DNA of 64,000 nt from Camillea tinctor (GCA_022578605.1 MU394066.1:558001-622000), one strand, 5' to 3'. Shown: positions 1 to 11,744, counted from the stretch's first letter. A program made the numbers and translations. The notes: generated from the sequence alone by a model not told the origin.

Positions 1-1326
1 AATCCTCGATCGGCATGAGTCCATCAAGCGTACCCTATTTTAGTTAGAATTAGATTTCTCATAATAGATTCATAAAAGGGGGGGGGGCGGAGAGAGAGAA
101 ACAGAGAAATGCAGCTCACTCACATTAACTAACAAAAGCCTCGTACAAGGCAAATCTAGAATCCCCAGCTCAAGCAGCGAAAACTTCCTCTGCACACCAT
201 CCTTGTACTCCTCCACGGAGCCAAACCCATGCTTCCTCGCCATCGCCGGCGCAATCGCAAACGGGTGCTCATGCCCATCCGCGCGCTCCATCCAGCCCCT
301 ATCATACGAATAGTGGCACCCCGCGCCCTGCGCCACCGCACCGCGCAGACTCCGCCGGTGCGTGTGCGCCGCGCGCACAGCGTAGTACCCGCCCGACCCC
401 AACCCCCAGCACAACACGCTATCCATGGCAAATCTCCCGTCGGCGCGCATCCACGCAAACACGCTGTCCCAGAGGCGGTCGGGGGACGCCGGATCCGCCG
501 GATCGGCGGGGCAGTCGGCGGTGCCCGGGATCTCGAGGACGAGCGCGGCCCAGCCGCGCGACAGGAACTCGGCGCAGCGGGACGTGTGGTCGGGGCGGTA
601 GGCGTCGAGGCCGGTGAGGAGGATGACGGCGGGGCACTTGTCTTGCGCGGGTTTGGCGGAAGAAGAAGCAGATGGGGAGGTGGAAGAAGAGGGGGAGGGG
701 GAAGATGGGGGCACGCGCACGTACGCCGGGATCTCGCCCCGATCGCGCCCCTGCGCGTGCACGTGCGGGATGCGGATGTCCTCGAGCGGCGCGCGCCACG
801 CGCGGCCCGCCTTGGCGTACACGCGCTTCTGGCGCTCCCAGGCGTCCCACTTGACGGGGCAGGAGACGTCGGGGAAGCCGCAGACGTAGGGGAGGCGGGC
901 GATGCGCAGGACGGCGGCGGCGCGGAGGTACAGGCCCGTGGCCTCGTCTCGCCCGTCCTCCTCTTTTCTCCGCGCCGCGGCCTCGTCCCCGCGCGCCTCG
1001 AGCGCCGCCGCTACGGGCAGGAACGCGCGCGTGTACGCCGGGTCGTCGCCGTGGACCGCCTCGCCCTGCGCGATCAGCGCCGCGAACACCGGCGCGAAGT
1101 CCTCGTACGCGCCGTCGTGGAAGGGGCACGCGCCTTTGCGGCACGCGGCCTCCCACTTGGTTTCCCAGAGGGCCTGCAGCGAGGCGTGGTGCGGCATGCG
1201 GCGCTCGAAGGCGTCGGTGCCCATGAGCCAGTGGCGCGGGGAGGAGGGCGCATCTTGGTCCGGGTCCGGGTCCCGGTCGGGGGACTTGGCGTTGGCGGTG
1301 TCGATGTTGATATGGTGGGGTGCCAT
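1..1326 (-). CDS. Ayg1-like alpha/beta hydrolase, 3' end cut off by window edge
   Basis: The first exon runs from 1326 to 124 (401 codons). It is followed by an 89-bp intron (123 to 35, GTGAGT donor, TTCTAAC branch, TAG acceptor) and a second exon that leaves the window. The join reads LLLVN then GTLDGLMPIED, which restores the conserved NG-x-x-DG-x-MPIED stretch of the Ayg1/FrsA-like family around the catalytic Asp. The nucleophile elbow is GLGSGG, with Ser311. Ayg1 of Aspergillus shortens a heptaketide naphthopyrone in DHN-melanin synthesis; relatives act on other polyketides or esters. The start is MAPHHIN at 1326: a longer open frame upstream is low-complexity TTC-rich DNA typical of a leader. 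A Ser/Pro-rich insert (residues about 206-228) separates the N-terminal helical part from the hydrolase fold. No polyketide synthase is visible, so the substrate is unknown; one could lie left of the window. Confidence 0.85.
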
Positions 1327-3088
1327 GATTTTTTCTTCTTCTTTTCTTTTAACTGGGGGAAGGGGAAAGGGAAAGAGGGTAATAAAAAGGGGAGGGGGGT
1401 GATGGGGCAATAGGTTAGAGATGGTATGGAGGATACGGGGAAGAAGAAGAACAAGAGAGGCCCGATGATAGATCGGGATCGTCGCTGTCGATCCAGACGA
1501 ACTCCGAGTCGACGGACACGGAGATGGAGACGAAGCCGCTTTGGACTGCGTAGGTGGGCCGGCAGCCGAGGCGGGATCGCTGGACTCGGCCGCTGCGCTT
1601 GCGGATCACGACGCGCTGCGTTGTGTACCAATTACTCTTCTCATGTATTCTGAGGGAGGGGAGAGAGAGCAAGGAGGTTTTGCGTATTAGCCTGTTTCTC
1701 TCCTTTTTTTTCTTGGAGTAATAAGTCTGATAGGGTAGGATAGGATAGGTAAGTGACGATAATGATGGTATTCCTCTGGCGAAAATAGAAATATGGACCC
1801 TGGATAATCTGCGTGCGGGAAAGCAGACAGGGCTAAAAATAGGTATGAGGCATAAAATCAAATAGAATAAAAATAGGGAAATGGGGGATAGCTGCCGGAC
1901 TCGAGTCACCTGTCCAGACGATGCCGGTTACCGTCCACTAGACGAAAGCTAGGATTCCCATTCCAGATGTCCCTTCTCCCTTAGCCCATTCGGAAGCATG
2001 CCAGGCTTATTAAAAGTGGAAACAAAGAAGGGGTGGCGATGGGATAGGTCTAGGTTCAGAGAGGTCTAGGTTCAGAGTAGGTGGACAAGTGAATGGATGG
2101 AAGGGGCATCACGGACGAATAGGGGGTAAGGAAAAACCTACTCCCGTTGAAGCAGAGCCAAGTATGTTCTGATTAATGCGTTTCGGATACCTCGATCAGC
2201 TCCCATATTGAGATATGCGTGTGATGGGGGATGCTGGAAGCGGTAAAAAGAAAAGAAAGCCGGTCTCGGTCTAGAATGGCTGTAGGTAGTACTGGACAGG
2301 GGGTGGGAGAAGAGGAGAAAGCGAGAGACCAGGGCGACCAATGAGGAATGACACCGCGATGTCGGCTCCGGTGATGGAGGCTGGGGATATCCGGGGAGGG
2401 GGGGAAGCTTGGTCCGCGTCAAAGTTGAGCGGAAGCGTGGGTCTCGTCAGTCAGGTTGTCAGTCAAGTCAGCGCTTCGTTAATAAGTAAAGGCAGGAAAG
2501 CCAGAGAGTTGAGTTGTTGTCCTGTCTCACTTGGTTATAAGACATAAGATCTGAAGAAGCCCTTGCTTTATATTTTCGATCTGGAATCTTGCTTCTTGGT
2601 TCACGTCAAAATTACTCTCATTTTAATTCTCCCAGCAACGCACATGTTATGGTTCTGAGCCTGAGGGAAGAGAGTACTCTATCGCTACGAGAGCTAGATA
2701 TATGGTATCGTGAGATCACCAGATCACGTCCCATAGCTCATGTAAAAGGGACACCCAGAGTGTCACTGCATGTCCATCTTTGGCATTGTTAGGTAAGTTT
2801 AGGGGCTTACCTATATACTTCGTACAGACCTGGTCAATGGTCTGGTTTATATTATAGTTTCTTACCCCAGTAGTATAATCATTCGTGCTTCACGCCGTGT
2901 TCTTCACATGTTTTTTTTCTATTTCAGCTCTATCCGTATTACTCATAATCGGTCCCGTCCATGTCGACTAGACGAAACGAGACGAGTTTCCCTTTTCTCA
3001 TACACGCATTATTGCCGCCATGTCCCAAGCCTGTCTATAACATAACCAACTCTATAGTTTATGATATCCCGCATTGCTCCGGTTACGT
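1327..3088. other. Spacer between the Ayg1-like gene and GNA1, no gene seen
   Basis: This 1.8-kb stretch holds the promoter and leader of the Ayg1-like gene (just above 1326, rich in TTC/CTT on the coding strand) and the 3' region of GNA1. Short open frames are present, but none has a recognisable domain or coding bias. A 16-bp unit is exactly duplicated at 2046-2077. Confidence 0.6.
2046..2077. repeat. 16-bp exact tandem duplication
   Basis: The unit AGGTCTAGGTTCAGAG occurs twice head to tail (2046-2061 and 2062-2077) with no mismatch. It lies in non-coding DNA and is probably a slippage product. Confidence 0.85.
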
Positions 3089-3907
3089 CTATTTCTTATA
3101 ATAATGGGCCATCTCCAGACCAGCCCTTTTGAAGCCGCACTTGAGGTAAAACCCCTCGTTCGCTTCGCTGCAGTCCAGGATGGTCTTGTAGCAATCTTGC
3201 TTCTCGGCGATGAAGTCAAGAGCTTGGATCAGGCGCAGACCCAGTTTCTTGCCCTGTTGATCCTTCGCAACGGCGATATCCTCGATGTGACCGACCTTGC
3301 CAAGTTCATGGATGCTATACAAGAAGAATGCAGATTAGCGACAAATTGAAGATGGGTGTAGGAGTTATTAGTTGGCCTGGGAGGGTTTTAATCGGGTTTG
3401 TTTCCTTTCGTACGAATGTTTCCATTCCTACCAATTGGATTATGAACTCGGTTCATAACCAACCCATCCCCTATTTTTATTCCCTCCACTTTTTCTTTTT
3501 TATTCTTTGATTTCTTTACGCAATTGGCTTTCTTAGGGGATTCCTTACAATTTACGCTCGACAATGAGGTTTCCAGTTGCGACAACCTTTCCAATGGCCG
3601 TGTCTTCTATGACGAGAACAAAGTATGTTTTGTCTTGTGCCGACATCCACTTGAACTGGGCATCGAAGTCTGCTTTGCTTACATCACCGACGGTAGTCAA
3701 AACCCGCAGACAGTCGAGGAAGCCCGTGTCATAGTCGGAGGGTCTTAGCGAGCGAGCGATGTAGCCTGCGGGGAGGGCGGCGGCGACGGTAGGGGATATC
3801 AAGTCAGAGGAGAAGAGAGTTGGTTCGGGGGACGGAGTCGATTTGCCATTCACGATCAATTCGCCATCCGAGGTCGATTCAATGGCCAAAACGGGTTCGG
3901 AAGCCAT
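3089..3907 (-). CDS. GNA1: Glucosamine 6-phosphate N-acetyltransferase
   Basis: Two exons, 3907-3549 and 3314-3089, flank a 234-bp intron (GTAAGG donor, GTATAG acceptor) and give 194 aa. The join creates VERKF-IHELGKVGHIEDIAV, the strongly conserved core of eukaryotic Gna1. The acetyl-CoA loop DQQGKKLG follows, and the C-terminal block has GFYLKCGFKRAGLEMAHYY. The enzyme transfers acetyl from acetyl-CoA to GlcN-6-P in the cytosol, the second dedicated step towards UDP-GlcNAc for chitin, GPI anchors and N-glycans. The start MASEPVLAIE at 3907 is preferred over an upstream in-frame extension that is AT-rich, hydrophobic and unlike the family. The roughly 60-residue N-terminal part before AGYIARSLRP is variable and probably disordered. 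The gene is divergent from the lipase at 6609. Confidence 0.95.
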
Positions 3908-6608
3908 TGCGGTTATGTTGATCGATACAAGACGGTTCACGATGGGAGTAAAGTCGAGATTGGGTATTGGGAGGTAACGACGGTTAGTGGAGAGCAACAA
4001 TAAACTGAAGTAATCAGAGTCTAGATCGATAAAGAGATAGAGTAAGAATAAATAATTTAAACGTTGGTGTATATATAAGTTAGCGCTAGCAAGGTAGTGA
4101 ATATAGGTAGGTATATAAGAATGTGTATAAGAAAGAAAAAGGAGAAAAGGAAACAAATAACAAGAAAAAAAAAACAAAAAACAAAAAACGCAAACGGGTA
4201 AAATATGACAATTAGCTTAACTAAAGTCAAGGGGATGGGGTAGTGTTGTGCTGGCGCTGACGAGACGACAAGGGTGGTGATATTTTGTTATACGAGGTGG
4301 GAGAAAAGGAAACGGGAAACAATAATAAAGAAACTCCCTAAATGTAGTCCTAAATGGATGTAGTAAAACTAACTTTATCCCCTAATCGATAGCCTGGTTA
4401 GCGGGATATTTTTACACTTTTACGGGTCACATTCTTGACGGGAATTCGATGTTGCCAAGAAAAATAGAACTTTAACATTCGAAGGTACCTAAGAATAGTA
4501 GCAACTGCAAGACAAGACGTCGCATCCACAGTGCATACAGTAGGTACATAGTAGTACAAGCCATGGCCCTACCCTACCTAGAAGGTTACCTACCTAAACC
4601 TTGAAAAGTCACGTACTACTCCCCCCCTTTTCTTTGCGACGGTACGCTATCCACTTTACCACTATATTTTATTTTTGTTGAGACCTTATTACTCTGTCCG
4701 TCTACTGCCAGTTGACGGACACTTGTAGTCTTCGCAAATATATGAGATCATATTTGTCTTATCCTTAACAGGGGGAACCAGGTTTAGTGTACATTAGCTG
4801 TGCTATGTTATGTATTTGCCCCTCTCTCTCTCTTCCACACCATTTCTCCATTCCTTCTCTCTCTCTCTCCATCACATCCTTTTTTTTGTTCTCTTTTTTG
4901 CCTTTCTTTCAATATATTTCAAAGTTGGTTCTCATTCGTTTCCATTCCCTGTCAGCAAATCCTGACAACTCTACACTAACCTAACATCTCTAAAAAGGTC
5001 TCTATTTTCTTGTCATTAAAGAAAAGCAAGGAAACAGATTGAAAAAAAAAGACAAACCAAAAACATGTGACAGGTTCCTGAACGAATGGTGATGATGCAA
5101 AACAGAATCTTATCTAGTCTCTGCATTAAACAAAAATACCCTGGCAAGTCTAGGATTATTATTCATAATGTGTTGGCTGAAACTCACGATAATATGATTG
5201 GATAATATCTACAAGTCTCGGTCTCGACGGGTCCACGAAACAACCGGCAACCACCAAAAATTATCTCTGTTCCGAGGCATATCGGGACACGTCCCATGTT
5301 CCCACTCCGACCCCCTTGTCGGGTTCCTGCATTGCACAACTTCGTCATTCTCGTCTGTCTGCCAGGAACAAGACCATGGAACCGGACTTACTACACTCTG
5401 CCCTACCTAAACACATTACAACGATTATCGCCAAGTGACTATACGGATAATACACTACCTAGCGTGCGATAAAGTCACTTTTCAAGTCACCTTTCAAGTC
5501 TATATCCGAAAGTAGTAGCACTTAAACGATACCCCCCCAGCCCCCACCCCCTCCCCCTTATTATTCTATTTTATTTTCTAGAATTTCGTTGGGGGATTCA
5601 GTCATGGTCATTTAGTGTCCTTTTCATATTCTATTGTGTAAGTTCGACCGATCCAATCCACTAACCTCAGTCTAATAAGGTTTTCTATTTCATCAAGATT
5701 CATTCATGATGAAATCGGGAATTAATAACAGTTTTTTTTTCTCCGTTCATCTATCTCCAATTCTATCATCATTCCCGTCTCCATCCCCATCTCAATTCCC
5801 ACCCTCGGCTCATCTCGACCCCTATCATATCCTAGTAGTCAACAAGGAATAAAATAGTGAGAATAAGATAAACGATATTTTTTCATTGGGCCAATATTCT
5901 GCCAACTCATTCTTTTAACTTGTCCACGTTTACACGCCCCTTGTAAGGCAGTTCTACTTTTTTTTTTCTTATTCAACCCCCGCGTCGCTATCACATGTAA
6001 GTTTCGCCTTGACAGCGTTAACTTCAACTAGCAACTCGGGGAGGAGAGAGAAAAAAAGGTCAAACGTCCGATCACCTATGGCGTAGTAGAAGAAAGATAG
6101 CTGAATCTTGAACTGTTAACTAGACAGCAGTTGAAGCCAAGATCAACATCCGTTGCCACGCAAGCTTGGGCTTATCCTATAAATCTGCACATCCCTAACC
6201 CTAGAAATCTTCAGAGCCAAGAGGGAAAAGGAAATATCGTTGTTTTCAACAGGCGACGAACAGACTCGAGTCCAAGAAACAAACGACCGGGTTTGGGCGT
6301 ACGGATAGTGGCAGCTTTTTTATTCTTACCTCGCCTTACCTTACCTTACCTTACCTAGGGACCCTACAGATACCTACATTCGAGACTTACATGCATACGC
6401 ATCTATCTGCTCACAGCTGCTATTGGTACTAATAGCCGACTCTCACTTTCATTTGTCACTGTACCATGTAATTATATTGTTCTACATTACACAACCGGAT
6501 CGTTGATATCGGATCTCTGCTCCCCGCCAGCTGAGGTTAGCCGAATGACGCCCACTATACTCACCTACATGTTGAACACTTCACGCTACCGCTCACAAAT
6601 TGGCCAAC
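3908..6608. other. Divergent intergenic region between GNA1 and the class 3 lipase
   Basis: The 2.7 kb contains the promoters and leaders of both genes. It is AT-leaning with pyrimidine tracts (about 4820-4880, 5735-5830), several TACCTACC/CCTAGG motifs (about 4565-4600) and a (TTACC)4 array at 6336-6355. I see no coding region with recognisable content on either strand. Confidence 0.6.
6336..6355. repeat. (TTACC)4 short tandem repeat
   Basis: Four perfect TTACC units run directly into a CCTAGG motif, about 250 bp upstream of the lipase start. Confidence 0.85.
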
Positions 6609-9600
6609 ATGGAATTGGATCAGCCTGCTGAAGACCCCACCGCCGCCCACTCCGATACCGATATTGCTGCGAGACACCCCCAGCATGTCCACGATTTACA
6701 CCAACGAGACGTTCTTCCGCCAGCCCCAGGGCGCACGCTACTGCCGGGTCCCATCGCCAACGCCGTCAGCCTTGCGACGAGATCCACCTCCTTTGCCCTT
6801 CGCGTCGGTACCTTCATCGGCGGATACGGCCTCAGCGCGGCTAAGGTCACCACCCTCTCTAGTCTGGAACTGGGACGGGGCATTCTCGAGGGGATACTGA
6901 GCAGGGCTGGGAAAGATGTTGTCGCGACGTCGCGGTCCGAGCTCGGCAGGACGGATGCCGAGACCATCCTGGAAAAGAGCCTGGAAAGCCTACACCAGAC
7001 CATGTCGCAGATTGTCTTCTGGACGTCAACAGGGTTCAACATTACCGATACTACTGTAGGGACTGCGTCACAGGTATCGCAATTGTTTCTCTCGGTGCTC
7101 GACCAATTTTTCGGCTCGACCGACTCCTCCAGAGCTATCGCTAGTATCGTCACTTTGATTCGTCGCGAATTTCAGAACCCGGCCACCGGTGTTCAGGGAG
7201 AAAAGGTTGGGGTTCTTGATCTTCTTCTCGGGCTCTGTGGACTTGCGTATATGCAAAATTGGTGCCGGCGCATGATACAGGAAGAAACCCGTCGCCTCGG
7301 CCAAGAAGAAATCGTTTGGGATATTGTTGTGCTCAATGACGGTGCGCGCGTCGACGTTCACGATGATAAGCCTGCGCAACCCCCAAGTCCGGCCGGCACC
7401 AAGGAACTCATCGGGGCCATTGAGGAACATGGGGCTAAGCTTTTAGGCCACCATGACGACGATGTAGCTGAGATGGAGCTCAGACGTCAGATCCTCAAAT
7501 CTCTCCCCAAGCACGCGAAAGTGTCTATATCGACTGCGACGACCATCAGTAAGACGATAACTGTCGATATCAAAGGCGTGACAAGCATGTCCATTCCATC
7601 GCTTCCCGGACTAGATCTTGTAGAAAGCGAGGTCAGTAACCCGGGTGATCAACTATCCCAGAACCACGAATCGCCCCCAAACTACCGGGTTGTCTACAAA
7701 GTCAGCCGGAGAAAGGTGCGGAGCACGCCTGAGGATAGTGAGAATAACGACGACGCCCAGTCTCATGTTCAAGAGATGGACGATGATGACGAGAATGACG
7801 ACGACGATGAACCACCATCACCTCCAGCAAGTATTGGGTCACACAACTCCGAACATCCTCCTCCTGTACCGCCCAAAGTAGAGCGCCCAACCATTGCGTC
7901 GGCGGCCAGGAGCTTTGGGTCTGTCCAGTGTGAATATCCAGCGAGCCAAACTAGGGCATCGTCGAGTAGTTCAGGGGGATCCACGTTGGGTTCTCCCAGA
8001 GATTCCACCTTTGCACCGTCTATTTCAAAGCCAACCCCCGAACATGCAGCAAACCAGAAGCGGATAAGGAAGCCGCTGGAAGCATCTACAAGGAACCCTA
8101 AAGGCCTCACTATCGATCCTCCTCCTGTTGAACGCAAGCTATCCACTAAGAAATTCGATTCACGGACATCTAAATCCAGTGAAAAGAAGGGTAGCCTAAG
8201 GGGCGCATTGAAGAAGGGATCTGTCCCCGCATTTGCGAACCTGTTGAACAGAGAGTCGAGCTCAGAACAGGTGCCTACTACACTCACAAAGTCAAAATCC
8301 AATATCAAACCTCCTTGGGGTAGTAACAAGCCCTCGCACAGTAAATCGTCAGGGGCACATGGCAAAGGGCCGATACCTGATCGAACGTCGAGTCTGGCGT
8401 CTAGTCGCGAGGTCACTCGACCGAGTCAACGAGGAGGAAATCGCAAACATCACTCGTCTAAGGATGCCAGTGATGCGCGAGAACGTACAGGTATAAACAG
8501 GACTCCTTCTCGACCATCTTATTTACCGCTTCCGGATAATCGGAGAAACTCACTTATCTCCCTGACGGACACCTTCTCCGTACATTCGTACGAGAGCCGC
8601 CCCTCAAGCCCCATACTCCATAAGGCTGGAGTGAAGGGGCATGGTAGCAGCTCAAGATCAAAATCAGCAACTAACGGGATAGCAAAATCCCCTCCGTCCC
8701 CCCAACAACACCCGCCACGGCCAAAGTCGCAGAATCAAAGCTTGTATACTCCAAGCATTTATACTCTGGGGACTAAGCATTCCCAGGCCTCCCTTATCCT
8801 GTCCTCTTTGCACCAGAGGAGCGCTTATAGCGACTCAGAGGCGGTGGAAACTCTAAGACGGACGGGTAGGGTAGATGGAATGTTCCCCAACTTCCATATC
8901 CTACGCAATATCACACGGTACAGTCGATTTGCCTCTGCTGCGTATGGCTCCAACTTCCTGAAGCTCATGGGTATCAATAACGACATGCATAAATTGAAGA
9001 TGATGGACGAAGTACATCAGGATGTGCGCTCCTTTGCGCATCATACAGAGTTACCACCTCATAGCATTTTACTATCATCCTTTGTTGATCCCCAGGGTGG
9101 GTCTGACTCCACTGGATCTACCGATACGGGAGTACCTCTTGTTCACACCATTGCTGTAGACGAGGAATCCAAGGCGGTTGTCTTGTCATGTCGTGGAACG
9201 TTAGGATTTGAGGATGTCCTTGCGGACATGATGTGCGAATATGATGATCTCGTCTGGCGTGGAAAGGCATACAAGGTTCACAAAGGTATCCACGCCTCAG
9301 CAAGGCGTCTCTTATATGGAGGCGACGGTAAGGTACTGATCACTCTCAAGTCAGCCCTTGAGGAATTCCCTGAGTATGGTCTAGTGCTTTGTGGCCATTC
9401 CCTAGGAGGTGGCGTCACAGCTCTTCTTGGGGCTATGTTAGCTGAACCTGCTATGACAGGAACTGCGTTTGTCACCTCTGCTGAACAGCACAAGCGGCTT
9501 CTTACCGATGAGCGATCCTCTGACCACTCGTCCCATATATGTTTACCGTCTGGTAGACCGATCCATGTTTATGCCTATGGACCGCCGTCTACCATGTCAC

Positions 9601-10133
9601 CGTCTCTGCAAAAGGCCACTCGGGGGCTGATTACTAGCACTGTAAATGGCAACGATCTTGTTCCCTACTTGTCTCTAGGCGTTTTGCACGATTTCCAGGC
9701 TCTCGCGCTAGCTTTCAAATCCGATAACAATGAGGCCAAGGCAGAAGTTCGTCGGCGTATTTGGGAGGGCCTTCAGTCGGGGATTGCCAGTAAATGGTAC
9801 AACAACGGATCCCAGCACTCAACCGATGAACAAGACAAGTGGGCCTATGCTGCCCTCAAGACTCTACGCGCGAGCATGATGAGCTCCAAGCTTCTGCCTC
9901 CAGGGGAAGTTTTCGCTATAGAAAGCACCCCTGCGCTCCGAAGAGACGCGTTTGTGAAAGCAGAGTCAGAAAATATCGGAAGGCCAGCGACTCGGATCGT
10001 TTTGAAATATGTCAGAGATGTCGAAGCCCGTTTCAGGGAGGTTCGATTTGGTTCTAGCATGCTGCTAGATCACAGCCCCGGGAGGTATGAGGATGCGCTC
10101 CGACGGCTTATGCTTGGCGTCGTAGAGTCGTAA
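6609..10133 (+). CDS. Large class 3 (sn1-diacylglycerol-lipase-like) lipase
   Basis: A single-exon frame of 1174 aa. The ATG at 6609 is the first true start: the frame extends 9 bases upstream only through a TTG. The N-terminal third contains hydrophobic and amphipathic segments (about residues 45-100), a probable membrane-associating region. Residues about 360-760 are Ser/Pro/Arg-rich, with acidic runs and many SP/TP sites, and are likely disordered and phosphorylated. The C-terminal third is a Lipase_3 domain: nucleophile Ser931 in CGHSLGGG, Asp1016 in NGNDLVPYLS, and a probable His1155 in LLDHSPGRY, which together form a full triad. The family, which includes mammalian DAG lipases and fungal homologues, hydrolyses the sn-1 ester of diacylglycerols or related lipids at membranes. 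The substrate here is inferred, not shown. The gene converges on the GH43 gene. Confidence 0.92.
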   Translation: MELDQPAEDPTAAHSDTDIAARHPQHVHDLHQRDVLPPAPGRTLLPGPIANAVSLATRSTSFALRVGTFIGGYGLSAAKVTTLSSLELGRGILEGILSRAGKDVVATSRSELGRTDAETILEKSLESLHQTMSQIVFWTSTGFNITDTTVGTASQVSQLFLSVLDQFFGSTDSSRAIASIVTLIRREFQNPATGVQGEKVGVLDLLLGLCGLAYMQNWCRRMIQEETRRLGQEEIVWDIVVLNDGARVDVHDDKPAQPPSPAGTKELIGAIEEHGAKLLGHHDDDVAEMELRRQILKSLPKHAKVSISTATTISKTITVDIKGVTSMSIPSLPGLDLVESEVSNPGDQLSQNHESPPNYRVVYKVSRRKVRSTPEDSENNDDAQSHVQEMDDDDENDDDDEPPSPPASIGSHNSEHPPPVPPKVERPTIASAARSFGSVQCEYPASQTRASSSSSGGSTLGSPRDSTFAPSISKPTPEHAANQKRIRKPLEASTRNPKGLTIDPPPVERKLSTKKFDSRTSKSSEKKGSLRGALKKGSVPAFANLLNRESSSEQVPTTLTKSKSNIKPPWGSNKPSHSKSSGAHGKGPIPDRTSSLASSREVTRPSQRGGNRKHHSSKDASDARERTGINRTPSRPSYLPLPDNRRNSLISLTDTFSVHSYESRPSSPILHKAGVKGHGSSSRSKSATNGIAKSPPSPQQHPPRPKSQNQSLYTPSIYTLGTKHSQASLILSSLHQRSAYSDSEAVETLRRTGRVDGMFPNFHILRNITRYSRFASAAYGSNFLKLMGINNDMHKLKMMDEVHQDVRSFAHHTELPPHSILLSSFVDPQGGSDSTGSTDTGVPLVHTIAVDEESKAVVLSCRGTLGFEDVLADMMCEYDDLVWRGKAYKVHKGIHASARRLLYGGDGKVLITLKSALEEFPEYGLVLCGHSLGGGVTALLGAMLAEPAMTGTAFVTSAEQHKRLLTDERSSDHSSHICLPSGRPIHVYAYGPPSTMSPSLQKATRGLITSTVNGNDLVPYLSLGVLHDFQALALAFKSDNNEAKAEVRRRIWEGLQSGIASKWYNNGSQHSTDEQDKWAYAALKTLRASMMSSKLLPPGEVFAIESTPALRRDAFVKAESENIGRPATRIVLKYVRDVEARFREVRFGSSMLLDHSPGRYEDALRRLMLGVVES

Positions 10134-10560
10134 TAAAATAATATTAACATGGCAATGAAGACTTTAGATTAGACTTTTGCCTTACACGTTCGCATTTTGG
10201 GTACGATACCAACAGACGAACATTTATATAAAATAAGCTCCTAAAAATACTACATAAATATGTCTTTATGAGCTTTTATAGAAGCTTGAACATTCACTTA
10301 CTCTAGGTTCATTTACATTATTAGACTGGATCCTCTAGGATATATGGATACCAACAATATGGGGTTGACACATGCATGGCTATTAAGCATTATAAAGAAA
10401 AGAATTACAAAAGTAGAATTCATTGCATCATAAGGAGAGACGGAGATTTATACCAATATGCCTATATATATACCTCAAAAACAATATACAAAAAGAAAAG
10501 AATCTATATGAGCCCCGTACCCGTGAGCCTTTTTCGTCCGTGTAGTTATCCATCTAGTTA
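10134..10560. other. Convergent 3' spacer between the lipase and the GH43 gene
   Basis: This 427-bp AT-rich stretch holds the 3' ends of two converging genes. TAATAAAATAATATT directly follows the lipase stop and could serve in polyadenylation. No gene is seen. Confidence 0.6.
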
Positions 10561-11586
10561 CTATTCATTCTTCACCGGCAAAATGCGCCCCTCGTCATCA
10601 TAGAAAAGCTCGGCCACCTTCACACACCGCAGATGATTCACCCCCCCGCTCAGCTCGCAGTCATGGTAAAACAACCACCACCGCCCCTCAAACTCCACGA
10701 TCGAATGGTGCGTCGTCCACCCCAGCACCGGCTCCAAGATCCGCCCCGCGTACGTGAACGGCCCCAGCGGAGACTTAGCAGTCGCGTAGACGAGGTAGTG
10801 CGTGTCCCCCGTCGAGTAGCTGAAGTAGTACGTCCCGCCGCGCTTGTGCATCCACGCCGCCTCGAAAAACCGCCGCGCGTGGTCGTCCGCCGGGATCGGC
10901 GCCCCCGTCTCCGGCGCGAGGATCACCAGGTCCGTCGGCGGCGCCGCGAACTCGCGCATGCTGGCCGCGAGCACGCCCACCTGCGGGCTCAGCGCGGGGA
11001 CGTCGGGCCCGCTCGGCTCGCGCTGCGACGCGTCGAACCGCCGCTCGAAAGAGGGCGGCCCCTGGAAGCACTGCAGCTGCCCGCCCCACAGCCCCCCGAA
11101 GTACAGATACGCCGCCCCCGTGTCCGCGTCCACGAACGCCGCCGGGTCGATGCTGAAGCTCCCGGCGAGGGGCGACGGGTCCGCGACGAAGGGCCCGCTC
11201 GGGCTGGGCCCCACGGCTACCCCGATGCGGAACACCCCCGACGCGTCCCGCGCCGGGAAGAACAGGTGGTAGGACCCCGTGGACGGGTTGCGCGCGCAGT
11301 CGGGCGCCCAGAGCTGCTTCGATGCCCACGGGACGGAGCGGGTGGAGAGGATGGGGCCGTGGTCGGTGACCGGGGGGAGGGTGGAGGCCGAAGAGGAGGA
11401 AGGGTGGTACGAGGATAGCGTGGCGAGCGAGAACACGTGGTAGTCCGCCATGTCGTACTGGTCCCCGTTGTCGTTGAAGGGGATGCCGCTGTCGCGGTCG
11501 TGCGAGGGGTAGATGTACAGACGCCCGTCGAAGACGTGGGCCGAGGGGTCGGCGGTGTAGAGGTGCGTTATCAGGGGGGGCGGCAT
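10561..11586 (-). CDS. Intracellular GH43-family glycoside hydrolase
   Basis: A single exon of 341 aa from ATG 11586 to TAG 10561. The five-bladed beta-propeller catalytic residues of clan GH-F can be placed: general base Asp13 (YTADPSAHVF), pKa-modulating Asp147 (SFSIDPAAFVD) and general acid Glu242 (FFEAAWMHK). The C-terminal block GWTTHHSIVEFEGRWWLFYH with NHLRCVKVAEL matches GH43 beta-xylosidase/alpha-L-arabinofuranosidase-type enzymes. There is no signal peptide, so a cytosolic role on imported xylo- or arabino-oligosaccharides is the likeliest reading; exact specificity cannot be read from sequence. The coding region is markedly GC-rich, as in the Ayg1-like, dehydrogenase and second P450 genes here, which produces a long but spurious antisense frame. 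Confidence 0.93.
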   Translation of the reverse strand: MPPPLITHLYTADPSAHVFDGRLYIYPSHDRDSGIPFNDNGDQYDMADYHVFSLATLSSYHPSSSSASTLPPVTDHGPILSTRSVPWASKQLWAPDCARNPSTGSYHLFFPARDASGVFRIGVAVGPSPSGPFVADPSPLAGSFSIDPAAFVDADTGAAYLYFGGLWGGQLQCFQGPPSFERRFDASQREPSGPDVPALSPQVGVLAASMREFAAPPTDLVILAPETGAPIPADDHARRFFEAAWMHKRGGTYYFSYSTGDTHYLVYATAKSPLGPFTYAGRILEPVLGWTTHHSIVEFEGRWWLFYHDCELSGGVNHLRCVKVAELFYDDEGRILPVKNE

Positions 11587-11744
11587 TTTTGCTGGCTTTC
11601 TTTCTTGATATTGGTAGAGGGAGATAGAGAGGGGGGGGAGAAGAGGTTGGACGTAAGGTAAGAAGGGGGTTGGCTTGGTTGGGATGTGAGGGAGCTTATG
11701 GAGATAAGAGAGAAAGGTTGGTGGTGAGGAAGAGCAAGGTGGTA

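Noticed and set aside
229..1413. 394-codon + strand frame opposite the Ayg1-like gene
   Set aside because: It is Arg/Gly/Ala-rich antisense translation of a GC-rich coding region. The minus strand carries the real catalytic motifs and a clean intron.
6600..6608. Upstream extension of the lipase frame
   Set aside because: The extension starts with TTG; the first ATG is at 6609.
10633..11418. 261-codon + strand frame opposite GH43
   Set aside because: Arg/Pro-rich shadow of the GC-rich GH43 coding sequence, without any domain.
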